The notes under the pieces were generated by a model. That model worked only from the letters and a program-made list of their open reading frames with translations, was not told where the DNA came from and did not search any database. From Lonicera japonica (lineage: Eukaryota; Streptophyta; Magnoliopsida; Dipsacales; Caprifoliaceae), in NCBI GenBank assembly GCA_021464415.1, contig CM038471.1:74440851-74504850 (forward strand): a stretch of 64,000 nt of DNA, in the 5' to 3' direction. The position numbers and the translations under genes are program-made. Shown in pieces: positions 45,980-57,287 of the stretch (the stretch's first letter is position 1; each line of letters starts with the position of its first letter).

Positions 45980-47047
45980 ATGGCCGACCCAACTCGACCC
46001 GAATTTGACATTTTGGACTCAGAAGGACTTGAGTACCATCGGTGGGTTTCTGATGTAGAAACCGCTTTTGTGGCTAAAGAATATTCGGCTACACTTACTG
46101 ACCCCAAAGACCCCACAGACAATGGACCGTCTGATAAAGTGAAAGCAAATGCATTAATGTTTCTAAGAAAACATATTGACCCCAGCCTACGTTGGGAGTA
46201 CCTTCAATTGAAGACACCTAAAGAATTATGGGATGCCCTTAAGGGACGTTTTGGGAACATTCATGACACTTTGCTCCCAGAATTGACCGTTCAGTGGAAT
46301 GAAATCCGCTTGCTTGATTATAAAAGGGTTAATGACTTCAACAAGGACATGTTGCGCCTAAAGGCACGTCTTAACTTCTGTGGAAAGGATCTCACGGAAG
46401 ATGATATGATTCAGAAGACACTTTCCATTTTTCCTACTTCAGCACTTATACTAGCGAACCAGTATAGGCTCGAGTATGATAACAAAAGAATCACAACATT
46501 CAATAAGCTGATCAACATACTGCAAGTGGCTGAAAGGCATAATGAGGTTCTTTTGAATAACAATGCTAGGCCCGTCGGGACAAAGAAAATTCCTGAGGCT
46601 AACTACGGTAAGATGAATAGTGGAAAGAACCCCAATGCAAGGGGGGTTGGACGTGTTGATCCCTACCCACGTGGCAACAAGGCACAACGTGGAAAGGGAC
46701 GTGGGAGTCGTGGTGCGGGTCGTGGAGGCTCTTCCAAAGTATGGAGAAGAAATGATAATATTGGACATAGTGGTCAAGAAAACAAGATGAAAAATGCACC
46801 TAACAATCCTCCGGTCAAAAAGGAAAGAGTTGGCGACGAGCCATGTTATAGGTGTGGAGTTGCTGGGCATTGGTACAAGAACTGCCATGCAAGCGCTAAA
46901 GTAGCAGCCAGTTACAAGAGATATCGAGAATCTAAAGAACAAGAATCTCACTTTATGAACGAAGAAGACAATGACGCTTATGTCAACTTCACAATCGCAG
47001 ACAAGAAGGACTTTGCTCAGTCAATGGATGCACCCGATTTTGACTGA
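45980..47047 (+). CDS. Copia Gag protein (intact)
   Basis: A clean 355-codon frame encoding the capsid/nucleocapsid protein of a plant Copia element; Gag builds the cytoplasmic particle that packages the element RNA. The N-terminal half (about 1-200) is the retrotransposon gag/UBN2-type helical domain, with the typical HRWVSDVE, ALMFLRKHI, ELWDALKGRFG and DFNKDMLRL segments. An Arg/Gly-rich stretch (about 230-253) and one CCHC zinc knuckle, CYRCGVAGHWYKNC (Cys289, Cys292, His297, Cys302), form the RNA-binding part. It ends in an acidic tail and a stop, so it is expressed apart from pol. The start is the first Met after the T-rich leader. The lack of damage contrasts sharply with the downstream pol. 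Confidence 0.95.
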   Translation: MADPTRPEFDILDSEGLEYHRWVSDVETAFVAKEYSATLTDPKDPTDNGPSDKVKANALMFLRKHIDPSLRWEYLQLKTPKELWDALKGRFGNIHDTLLPELTVQWNEIRLLDYKRVNDFNKDMLRLKARLNFCGKDLTEDDMIQKTLSIFPTSALILANQYRLEYDNKRITTFNKLINILQVAERHNEVLLNNNARPVGTKKIPEANYGKMNSGKNPNARGVGRVDPYPRGNKAQRGKGRGSRGAGRGGSSKVWRRNDNIGHSGQENKMKNAPNNPPVKKERVGDEPCYRCGVAGHWYKNCHASAKVAASYKRYRESKEQESHFMNEEDNDAYVNFTIADKKDFAQSMDAPDFD

Positions 47048-47499
47048 TCTACTTTATTTAGTTTATTTTTCAGAAGTAGTTGAACAGGCATATTGCCTAA
47101 TTTTTAATTAGACTATGGTTTTGTCTTAAAGTTTATGTTGATCTGATGGATTAGATTTCTAAACAAGATACTGGATTGATTACTGTTAGTTTTATTCGAA
47201 TTCTATTCTTAAGTAATTGAATTTATTTGTTTTATTACTACATAGTTCGGAATTTATACTCGATTTCATTACTGTAAAAATGAATCGATGATAACTTTAA
47301 TAATTAGTTGATAGTGAGAACACTATAGCCATACAATGAAATAGGCAATTCATAACATATAATACCTATGTGACTATGATGATTAAATCATCATAAGAGC
47401 GACGAACTGCTCAACCATTTTGTTACTAAAATGGTGTTTACAGTCACATACGCTCTATATGCACATAGAGCAACCCGAACTTTGTTAAAGATATTTTTA

Positions 47500-50400
47500 C
47501 CAACAGTAATCATACAAAAACAAAATGTAAGAATGGAATAAAAATATATTTATTTTACTTTTAAACAAAAGTGTAAAGAAACGCATTTTAAAGAAACTTA
47601 TGAGTTATTCTAGTGGAATGTACCCCACTAAGATAAGGATTGTCAAATCTTATGATGTCACTAACAATGTACCGTGGGACATAGACTCATACAGGCTTTG
47701 GCATGCTTGCCTAGTGCACCTTGGTCATGATAAACCGTGCGTTAAAGTATTTACACGGATATCCATTCTTTTGAGTGACAAATAAATGGGACAAAACTTT
47801 AACACACTGCAATGTGTTGATACTAGTAATGCTCAAAGTAATTCTTGATTTTCGAAGTATTGAAAACCATATCCCCCTTCCCATTATGCCTAATTGACTA
47901 TGTCAAAGGAACGACACTCCATTTTTTCAAAGCCTGCTCTTTAGCAAAAATAAGATCGAGACCTTCTTATGCTAAAGATACAAAATAAAATATACCATTC
48001 TTACAGTATATATTTGTAGATAAATCCATCCAGAGTGCGGAACCATTCAAAGTACTTTATGGATCTGGTGGATAATTCGACATTCTGGTCACATGTTGAA
48101 TAATCGTCTACAAGAAATGCTGCATTTACAAACCTCTTAGTACATATTATACGCTTAAGGGCTCACCACCCTGATTATTGTACCATGTCTATAAGACTCG
48201 ATAAAGCTGGAGGGTTTACATCAAAAGTACTTGATAATCATTGCATAAAATCGAAGTAAAGAACCCCGTTTCTCATGTGCATACGCAAAAAGGTCTCACA
48301 AAAAGTAACCATCAAAAGGATATAGATGGTAGATAGGGCATTGGTTATGCGCACTGTATTGCCTATGTATGCCCGAGATTTATGCAATATTGTATGCAGC
48401 TTTACTTATTTGTTTCAAAGTCCAATATTAGACAACTATTATATGCATACCAGTTGGTAACTGGATATTAGCCTGATATTTTATGCATATGTGCCGATTG
48501 CGTCCCCACAGCGCACCAAACTGGACTTGCTAAAACAATTAAGTATTAACGTTGGATATGAATTCTCAACGATAATCCGCTATTTGAAATCCTTGTCAGG
48601 TGATCTCTTTACCGCTAAGAATTGCGAATTGTCACTTTGATGAGACAGTCTTCCCGTCGTTAGGGGGAGATAAGAAAAGAAATTTTCAAGGGAATGACAG
48701 GAATTGTCGTGGTCCCCACTCTGTCTCATTTTGATCCCCAAGCACATCACAATGTATAGTGAAGTGAAAAAGAATAATCGATCTTGAAAATGTAACAGAT
48801 TCGATGCCTGATACATTTACTGATATCGAAAAGTGACGAGATCAAATATATCAGCTGCAATACGCCTGCAAGGTTATAAGTCCCCAATAAGGGCACAATG
48901 TCGCAGAAAGAGACAATGCAACTACACTTAGTGGAGGTGTGGTTGAGGCCATGGCTCCTTAAAAGGAATAAAATGAGGCCATTTGGTTCGACAAACACTC
49001 ATGCCAAAGAAGAGGTGGAGTAAGGCACAAATTAATCAATTAATCATTAATGTAAAAGTCCCTTTTATGAGATTATCTCTGATTATGCTTATGTCCATGA
49101 ATCAATACTGGGGGACGCCCCGAAGTTATAATGATTCCAGAGAATAAATAAATCTCAATGGGTTAAGGGATGGCATATGAATTAATGGATGCATTAATGA
49201 TACACTGTTGCTCAAGAAGTCAAAGAGCACGATGATGTCGAACCTCGCTCTGTTGTAAAATGTCAACAAAGGGCAAAATTGGCCTAAATGAAAATAAGCA
49301 ATCCATATAGAATTAGATTCTATGGCAACGAGATAGGTATTTGGTCCGGTAGTGCTAACCGCGCCAAGTGTAAAGCCTGTAGGACATAAACAATTATTTG
49401 CCATAAAGCGTAAATGAGAAAAAAGAAGTCCTGAAGTAAAAGGCTCACCTTGTGGCGCAAGGTTTCACATAGACGCTTTAGAATTGCTTAAACATTATAA
49501 CATTCCGCTACTTTTGTAGTTTTCGAAGGACTGAAAATGCAGCTCATGGATGTGGTTACTGAATATCTCTAAGGGGATCTTGATTCAGAGATATATACGA
49601 AAGTGCCATATGGCCTTACATTACCCAAGTCAAGTGACTCTAAACCACGGAGTGCGTTTGCAATTAGGTTGAAACGCTCACTTTACAGATTAAAACAATT
49701 CGGATGGATGTGGTATACCCGTCTAAGTGACTACTTGATTGGGAAGGGATATAAGAACGATGAATTATGCCCATGCGTATTCATAAAGAAAACAAGTTCT
49801 AGATTCGTAATTGTAGCTGTATATGTCGATGATATGAACATAATAGGTACTCTTGATGAAATAAGAGAAACCGCAAGTTACTTGAAATCCAAATTTGAGA
49901 TAAAGAATCTTGGGAAAGCTCGAATTTTGTTTAGATCTTAATCTAGAATATCGAGCTTGTAGAATACTAATCCACTAGTTTGCGTATGTTCAAAAGATAA
50001 TCAGGCAATTTAACCTGGACAAAACGCATTCTGCTAGCACTCCCATGATCGGTCGAAGTTTAGATCAAAGGAAAGATCAATTTCGTACAAAGGAAGATTA
50101 CGAAAATGTGTTGGGAAATGAAACTTCCTATCTAAATGCAATATGCGCATTATTGCACTTAACACAAAATACTCGACTAGACATAATATTCGCATTGAAC
50201 TTGTTAGCTAGATTTAGCTTAGCGCCAACGCAGCATAATTGAACGCCTAAAAAGAACTATTGGCTTGAAATTGTTCTTTCCCTACAGAGAGGAAAAAGTG
50301 TATACGACAGTAACATCTAAAGTAAATGATGATGCTAAATGGCCACCCCTACATTGAAATCTCAAACAAAATCTTGATTGATTTTGTTGATGTTGGGTAT

Positions 50401-50530
50401 CTCTCTGGCCCATACAAAGCTTTAAGGAGAATATAGCAAACTAGTTCACCAAATTTTTCCTAAGGCCATATTTGAAAAGCATGTGAAAAATATAAGGGTG
50501 CTTAGGCTTTTCCAACTCTCATGATCGAAG
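47500..50530 (+). pseudogene. Ruined Copia pol (integrase, RT, RNase H remains)
   Basis: Recognisable pieces lie in canonical Copia order: pre-integrase YRLWHACLVHLGHD (about 47691-47732), a zinc-finger/integrase entry with CKACSLAKI (47930-47960), an integrase-core remnant HVHTQKGLTKS (48276-48308), PQRTKLD and GDLFTAKNC (about 48508-48625), then reverse transcriptase QLMDVV (49541), SLYRLKQFGWMWYTRL (49678-49726) and the catalytic YVDD (49822-49833), and a late segment (NAICALLHLTQNTRLDIIFA, about 50137-50196). Stops and frameshifts occur throughout, including a TAA inside the reverse-transcriptase entry (49570-49572). No protease is recognisable. Only short unconnected frames could be translated. 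Confidence 0.9.
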
Positions 50531-51022
50531 TAATGATCAAGGGAATGTGTGAAATATGATGAAATTTTCACACATACGTTGTACTCTTTTCCTTAGACCA
50601 GGGTTTATTTTTCCCACTGGGTTTTGTTACTTGGTAAGGTTTTTAACGAGGCAACGATACATGCATAAGCTTTTCAAATTTCTTGATTAATATAAATATC
50701 AGGGGGAGGTATAGACTTGAAGGGGAGTCTAACATCCACACGACGTTACGTTATACTTTTTTCCTTAAACCAAGATTTATTTCTCCCACTGGGTTTTGTT
50801 ACTTGGTAAGGTTTTTAACGAGGTAACGATACGTGCAGACTCTATTGATTGAAGTAAGGATCAAATAAGAATATAGACTCAATGAAGGAAGTCTAACAGG
50901 ATTGTCATAATGTTGTACTCTTTTCCCTTTGATCAAGGTTATTTTTCCCACAGGGTTTTTGTTACTTGACAAGGTTTTAATGAGGCAACAAGACATGTAC
51001 CATTCTATCTTCGACTCAGCAC

Positions 51023-51031
51023 AAGGGGGAG
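51023..51031 (+). promoter_or_regulatory. Polypurine tract of the young Copia element
   Basis: AAGGGGGAG sits immediately before the 3' LTR, the standard position of the plus-strand primer for reverse transcription. It is intact although pol is not. Confidence 0.9.
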
Positions 51032-51213
51032 TGTTTAAGGAAATTACACGTAGTGTGCTATCGCCTAGATAGAATATGTATTAGGGATTTACTGTGCAAA
51101 TTATGTATTATGGGCCATAATGGGCTTCCTTGTAAACCCTATTTACTATTGTATTTGTACCCTATTTAAAGGGCTCATCTAATAAAGAATTGAGTAGAAT
51201 TATTCCTACAACA
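51032..51213 (+). repeat. 3' LTR of the young Copia element
   Basis: 182 bp, identical to the 5' LTR over its whole length by direct reading. It is followed by the TGAAT target duplication. Confidence 0.96.
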
Positions 51214-51569
51214 TGAATTTTTTTTTTCGCATTGAGTTAGAAAATTACCCATTACATTTTTTTTAATTTAACAACAATCTTTCATATTTTCAAAAATCTT
51301 ATCAATTTTCAATCTTAATAAATTTATTAAACCTTACATATTTTTCCCTCCGGCCTCTTTCTCACCTCACCTCAAAGCCAGCCGCTTGAACTTTGGCCGC
51401 TGGAAGCTTAGTAAGGCAGCCACGCATGATACTTCCACAGTCCTAAAGTAAAGAGATCTGAATATGTATAAATATAAAATATGATTTTTGGGGATTAAGG
51501 TCGGTTTTTCTTTTAAACTTTTTTCTTTTTTCATTTTTGGTTTGCGTTTGAATGAAAACACACAAGTTT
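51214..51569. other. Short intergenic spacer
   Basis: AT-rich sequence between two retroelements; no gene seen. Confidence 0.6.
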
Positions 51570-53497
51570 GGGGATCGTATTACCTAAGTTGATTTTAGAG
51601 TTTTTATCAAAAATAATTTATATTTGATAAGCGGAATTAAAACCCTAGGTCTAACCAATTTTACTATCAAAACCTGTATTGTGTTATCTAATAATTATAT
51701 CAAACAAACACACAAAAAGCAATTACACAACACCAGAAATTTACGAGGTATCTCTACTTGCATAGGATTAATCTTCGGGACTAACCGACAGTGCTTCACT
51801 ATGATCAAAACGGAATTACAGACTCGATAACTTACAAAAATTGCTTTCCCATAATTTACGCAACAGTCCCGTACGTCAATCCCTTGAACGTAGAATCCAA
51901 CCACAGTTAGCTTGACGTAGCGCTTCCCACTGTTCCAGCTTACCCGTCACCTCCTTCCACGCACTTGATCACAATCTTTCACCACCGTCTGCGATATCCC
52001 TTATCGTGTTAGCCACTTCGCTCAACCGGTTTTCAATCGCAACCAAAGACACTCCCGCAATACCTGTGAACGTTTGAAAACCTAGTTCTTAAAATTGAAA
52101 AACAATAGGATCTCCTATGGCATGTACACAAAATTTAGATGGTGTTTCAAAACTCTCAAAAATTTGATTCTAGCGTTTGGATATTTTCTCGCTCAAAAAA
52201 CTCTTTAGAATCATGTATTTTTGACCCAAACCAATGATTATATTTATAAAAAAAAATATAAAGTCAAAGTTCTTTTTAAAATAGGTTAAAAATATTAAAA
52301 AAATATTGCGATAAAAAATCAAACCCAGAAAACATCAGCCGGACCAGTACGGGTCTCGTAAGTTGGATCTGTCCGAAATAGAGAATTCAATTCCATGCAC
52401 ACAATTACTGCCGGACCAGTCCAAGTAATGCTAACCTGTACCGGTCCGCGAATCAAAACACCCGCTGCTTTCCTTTTTGCAATTGAAGTGCATGGTGCAA
52501 GAAGTGCCACGTGGGCTGGGCCCATTAATTAACAAAGAAAAAAACAACACGTGGCTTTTTTTAAAGCATGAGGAATCTTTGACTTTTCAAAAGTTTAACT
52601 CTCCTTTATTTAATAAACATCTTTATTTAAAAATTTTTTATTTTATTTTGCCTTTTATTTTATTTCAACAACAACAACAACAACAACAACAACAAGCCTT
52701 TATCCCACTAGGTGGGGTCGGCTACATGGATCAAACGACGCCATAGTGGTCTGTCGTGAATCATATCTCTAGTGAAACCATTCGCCTCTAAATCCTTCTT
52801 AATAGTTTCACCTATAGTTTTTCTAGGTCTTCCTCTGCCTCTAACAACTAGGCTTCCCTCCATATGATCAACTCTCCTAACTATGGCATCTGCAGGTCTC
52901 CTCCATACATGCCCAAACCATCTAAGTCGAGATTATCTTTTCTGTAATAGGTGCCACCCCAACTCCCTCTCTGATGGTAACATTCCTGATCTTATCTTTC
53001 CTAGTCTTGCCACTCATCCATCTCAACATTCTCATCTCAGCTACACTTAGTTTATTCTCGTGTTGGCTTTTGACCGCCCAACACTCAGTCCCATACAACA
53101 TTGCTGGTCTAACCGCGGTACGATAGAATTTTCCTTTTAATTCATTTGGGCACTAATTTGACTCAAATTTCAGAGGCAACTTTACGAAATATGTTAGATA
53201 TGAAAAAAATAAGTTTTCTCAATAATTTATGTCGATTGGACTTTTTTGAATTACGACAAAATATATTTAACTCAAAAGCTTTTTAAATTCGAATTTTAAG
53301 CTCAAACACTACCTATATTTTGAATCAAACCATAAAAACAACTTACCTTAGGTCCAAAATTATGTGCGATAAATCTGGTAAGTTTGGCGAGCTTCCGTTA
53401 ATTGTCTCGTCTTGAAATCTTCAATTTAACTCAAACAATTACAATGAAAAATGTTCTTAGCATCGGAATCAAACCAACTAAAAATATAAACCTAGCA
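51570..53497 (-). repeat. LTR of a SIRE/Maximus-like Copia element, split by a LINE
   Basis: This region matches 59178-60656 over its length apart from a 0.48-kb LINE inserted at 52666. Read on the minus strand it begins TGCTAGG, directly after a purine tract AAATGGGGAGAT (53498-53509), and ends CGATCCCCA, so it is the 3' LTR of a minus-strand element whose gag remains lie at 55188-56850. Without the LINE the LTR is about 1.45 kb. The partner at 59178 has many substitutions, so both are old. Confidence 0.75.
52666..53132 (-). mobile_element. 5'-truncated RTE-clade LINE
   Basis: Minus-strand 3' end of an RTE-type non-LTR retrotransposon. The translation shows the conserved C-terminal reverse-transcriptase tail: VRPAMLYG, ECWAVKSQHENKLSVAEMRM, LRWMSGKTRKDKIRN, then after a small frameshift RLRWFGHVWRRPADA and further GRGRPRKTI-like sequence. 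It ends with the GTAGCCGACCCCACCTAGTG motif typical of the family and a (TTG)n tail, seen as (CAA)n at 52667-52696. Imperfect 15-bp duplications CCTTTTATTTTATTT and CCTTTTAATTCATTT flank it. It sits inside the LTR at 51570-53497, so it is younger than that LTR. Confidence 0.9.
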
Positions 53498-55187
53498 ATC
53501 TCCCCATTTGGCAATTCCAATAACAAAACACATACATCTAATCCAGACGCTTTCGATGCGCTATCTATAACATCTCATTACAGACTTTATGTCGAGTTAG
53601 TCCATACAATAACAAGACTCAAAGGCATGCCTAACTCTAAGTCTCGATTTCGGCTGCGAACACTTCACAAGGCAAAAAAGTGAGTTGGATAATTAACCTG
53701 TTAATTCCTGAAACCCTAAAGCTCAACAAACACCTAGTGAAGCATGGGGGTAAAGAGATAATCAAATAAGCTTGAAAAAATTATATCTCTGTCCCCCTCA
53801 AAACATTCTTATTTTACCACTCCCCCTCACATATGCATTCTCCCCCTTCATCTCTCCCCCTTTTTGTAATAGGAATATACAAAGTAATGAGCATGGAAAG
53901 CAGCAAAGCATAAAAAAAAAACAAGAATTATGTAAAGCAAATAATATCAATTAACGCAAATTGCAAATCTTGTTTAAGCAAAAAGATTCTAGCTAGCAAA
54001 GATATCCACTAATCTCAAAACCTTTTAGCCAAGACCTCAAGAAACCTTTTATCACCAATTCCCAACTTTCCATGGATTTGGTTTAGAATTTTAAGAGCAA
54101 AATTACCCCAAAAAAATATTTTAGCATAATTACTCAACATGCATTGTTATGGAACACTGATCAAATTCGGAATATATCAATTAAGCTTCAAAAGACGTGA
54201 TTTTTATTAATATGATACGTGTACTATGCATATAACAATTTATCAACAATTCAGCATATATACGCTAAGCAACACAGAGTATAAGTATATATCCCATTGT
54301 GCTTTAAATATGGATCATACAAAGCGCTATCGAATAATTATGAGTTTTGAAACACTTGCGCATCCATATACAAGAGAATTTAGAAAGCCTCTAAGCCATT
54401 ATTTTTCAACTAATTTTTTTCTCCCTCAGAAGCAATCTTTTTCTTTTCTCTTAAAATATGCAATTTTGCATTCAAACTTGTGATGTTTTTGTGCAAGCAT
54501 CTTCTCTTTTCTTTTCGATAGAGGCTTTCACCCCTAGTGGAGGCCAGCTTTTTCCTTTTTGGTAGCTTTCGGTTCTCCTTTCACTATGGTAGCCCTTTTC
54601 CATCCCCTCTACATTTTTTTTCTCACATGCTTGTCTTTTAATTTTGCGCTCAAAACTACATCACCAAAATCTTACTGCATTAATCATAATGGTTTTCTTA
54701 GACTCTCTCTCCCTAAATAAACAGTATATGGGAGCTTCTAAAGTTTCAAATTAAAATCAAGAGCCTAAACATATATGATTATTCAACATGCATCAATGTA
54801 GATCGTGCAGTGTAGTGTGTGGGATATACACAAAAACTCTTATGTGATTGAAATAATATGCTACCGGTTATCGAATCGTCAAAGCATTATGCACACATAT
54901 CTCCAAATTAAGCATTTAATTATGAAAATCTAGAGATATCCGGAATAGAAAGTAGTTACAATCACATGCATGCAAGTAATGAATTTTTCAAGGAATTCAG
55001 GCAATATCGCAATCGAAAATTCAATTCCAAAATCCACTTTACTTCGATACCTATGCAAGGAGCTAAAACCGACCGAAATAACAAACTCACTTAGCATAAC
55101 CATCTATCCAACCAATTCCATGCTAGGCGGACTCCCTATCACCTAAGTAGGTGCGACGATCATTTTCGAGAGCTAAATCCTTATAAT
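53498..55187 (-). other. 3' non-coding part of the SIRE-like element
   Basis: Next to the LTR is a minus-strand purine tract (53498-53512). A second set of purine runs appears as CCCCCT-type pyrimidine clusters at 53791-53862. The rest is AT-rich with no pol remains, so pol has been deleted. Short open frames here (53402-53683, 54226-54483) carry no recognisable domain. Confidence 0.55.
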
Positions 55188-56850
55188 TCATGGAATCATA
55201 TTCCTCGTGTGTTCCTCTTTTTTCAAAACCCTAACCCTCTTATTTTTCTTATTTTTTCCTCTCGGTTTAGGTTTCGATTTAAGAATTGGAACACTCTTCG
55301 GCATTTGATTCAAAGCTTGCTGACAAAATTCTCGCAAGTGACCTCTTCTCTCACAATACTCACACCAAGAAGGTTGTGGGAGTCTGTGCTTGTACAAATC
55401 AAAAGGTATCACTTGATCTTCAAAAACTTCCGAATGGGAAACTTTTTAAAAAATTGGTTTTTGAGTAAAAATTTGTTTTCCCTTTTAAACGTTCTTGGCT
55501 TTCTTTGGAGCTCGAGGAGTTCTATCAACGAAAGTTTTTGACTTTGAAGAACTAATACCCTTAAAACTTGAATTTTGGGAAGTAGCTTTCACAAATACGG
55601 TATTGGTTTGCTTTTTAGCGTCAAAAATAAAGAATCCAAGTCATTCTTTGTTATTTCCACTCTTTTGATTTGAAAGTATTGATTCAAGTTTCTTAGAACT
55701 AGTTTCTAACCCAACTTTGATAGTTAAAGCGTTTTTAAGTTGTTGAGTTAGATCGTAAACGCGTTCTTCTAGTCGTTTGATTTTATCCTCATACTCCAAA
55801 TTTGCATTTTTTAAAGAACTAATTAGACCAAGACAATTTTCGTTATCGCTTTCATGTTGTCTACTTTTCTTTAAAAATTCGGTCTTCTCGACCTTTGAAT
55901 TTTCAAAACTTACTTTGTCCTTTTTCAAATCAATAATCTCTTTTTCAAAAAAATTATTTTTGAACTTAAGTTTTGGATTTTCCACGAATTTTTTTTGACA
56001 TTCTAGTAAAAGAGCGTCATAGACCGATTGAAGATCCGAAAAGTCTTCCTCATCATCAAAAAGTGAATTCTTAGAAATCTCTGGATTCACCTATTCTAAG
56101 GAAACTTTTGTGGCAAAAGCTAAATAATCATGAGATTCCTTTTGAGTATCCGGATTTTCCTCATCATCACTAAGCATGGCATGCATTCCCTTTTTACCAA
56201 GCTTTTTCTTTAATCTCCTAATTCTAGTAGGGCATTCAAAAGCTTTATGACCTCTACCTTGACACTCAAAACAATTCTCACTCGATTGGGGTTTATTCTC
56301 AGAATTCCCTTTCCCTGAATTCCCAAAATTTTGACCACTATTGCCAAATTTTTGATTTTGCTTCATGAATTTATTGAAATTACGCGCAAAATTAGCCGTC
56401 TCTTAAAAATCAAACATAGTGCATTCATTAGATTCAGCTATGTTTCTATCTTTAGCTCTAAATGCAATAGTTTGATTTGCATTTTCCTTTTGAATCTTGT
56501 ATTTTGAAAGACGATTAAATTCAAAAGTTTGAAGAGAGCCAATTAATTCGTTTTCCGATAAGAAATCCAAATCCTTGCTTTCTTCAATGGCAGTAATTTT
56601 TGGGAAGAACCTATCAAGCAAAGACCGTAGGATTTTTTTTATAAGGCGAGGTTCAGAAATTATTTTGCCAAGGTTGTAGAGAGAATTCACTATGTCTTTG
56701 AGTTTACTATGAAAAGTATCAAATGACTCTTCATCTTTCATCGTTATAGTTTTAAAATCTGTCATGAGCCTTTGAATTTTAGAATTTTTCATAGTTGAAG
56801 TTCCTTCAAAAATTACAGTCTAAATATCCTAGGCTTGTTTGGAAGTAGTA
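55188..56850 (-). pseudogene. SIRE/Maximus-like Copia gag remains
   Basis: Four minus-strand pieces follow in order. 56792-56403 is a helical gag domain (MTDFKTITMKDEESFDTFHSK, written here in part, and ENELIGSLQTFE). 56366-56091 has a CCHC knuckle CFECQGRGHKAFECPTRIRR and an acidic MLSDDEENP tail. 56090-55641 is a coiled coil (LEERVYDLTQQLKNAL). 55412-55188 has a second knuckle CEYCERRGHLREFC and a basic tail. Two knuckles around a long coiled coil fit the SIRE/Maximus group. Stops separate the pieces (for example at 56400-56405 and before 56090). The N-terminus is cut off abruptly at about 56880 by a truncated MITE. Confidence 0.8.
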
Positions 56851-56881
56851 CAGTTTGAAATCTTTTTAAATTCTTCCTTAC

Positions 56882-57142
56882 AAAGATGGAAAATAAAAAT
56901 AAATTTAGTTAATTTATGTGAAAAAAAAGGTGAGAGATTTTACTTATTTTATTAGTACATATCCCCTATCCTTCAATATTTTTGGTGAAAATTTTTTACT
57001 CATCACCAAACAAAGAAAATTTCTTCACGGAAAAAATTAAAAATCAAGAGGATATCGCTTCTATCACTTAACTTATTTTTCATCTTTTTACCAAAATTAA
57101 CTCAATTTATTTTCCTTTTCCACCTTGCAATCAAATGGAGCC
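56882..57142. mobile_element. 5'-truncated Tourist-type MITE in the SCPL promoter region
   Basis: A close relative of 7751-8045 (CAAAGATGGAAAATAAAAAT, CTTCAATATTTTTGGTG, AATTTCTTCACGGAAAAA, CCACCTTGCAATCAAATGGAGCC). It lacks the first about 15 bases of the left terminus; gag-derived sequence is joined directly there. The right end at 57142 is complete and lies about 95 bp before the TATA box of the SCPL gene. Confidence 0.8.
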
Positions 57143-57236
57143 TTAAGGAGTTTATTGTTGAATTTCATAAATCATGGGGCATTGTGTGAAATGGCAATAC
57201 TTCAAGTGAGTTTAGTGTATTTACGGAATGTGAGAC

Positions 57237-57243
57237 TATAAAA
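57237..57243 (+). promoter_or_regulatory. Probable TATA box of the SCPL gene
   Basis: TATAAAA within GACTATAAAATTC, 45 bp before the proposed ATG, predicting a very short 5' leader. Confidence 0.5.
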
Positions 57244-57287
57244 TTCAACAGTAGTCGAGGGATTGAGTACACCTTTTTTTGACAACC

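Larger units (their letters stand above)
44620..51213 (+). mobile_element. Young Copia LTR retrotransposon, gag intact, pol ruined
   Basis: A 6594-bp element with 182-bp LTRs (44620-44801 and 51032-51213) that I find identical base for base, and a perfect 5-bp target duplication TGAAT (44615-44619 and 51214-51218). LTRs start TG and end CA. A TTATCAGCACG primer-binding-type sequence follows the left LTR, and a purine tract AAGGGGGAG (51023-51031) precedes the right LTR. Gag is a clean frame (45980-47047). The pol region keeps recognisable pre-integrase, integrase and reverse-transcriptase pieces in order but is full of stops and frameshifts. It must have moved very recently using enzymes from another copy. 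Confidence 0.96.

Noticed and set aside
46451..46951. A 166-codon minus-strand frame
   Set aside because: It is the shadow of the intact Copia gag on the other strand.
52666..52700. The CAA repeat as a polyglutamine-coding exon
   Set aside because: It is the tail of a minus-strand RTE LINE, not a host exon.
57279..57287. A start upstream of 57288 for the SCPL gene
   Set aside because: The upstream in-frame codon is TTG; the first ATG at 57288 already gives a complete signal peptide.
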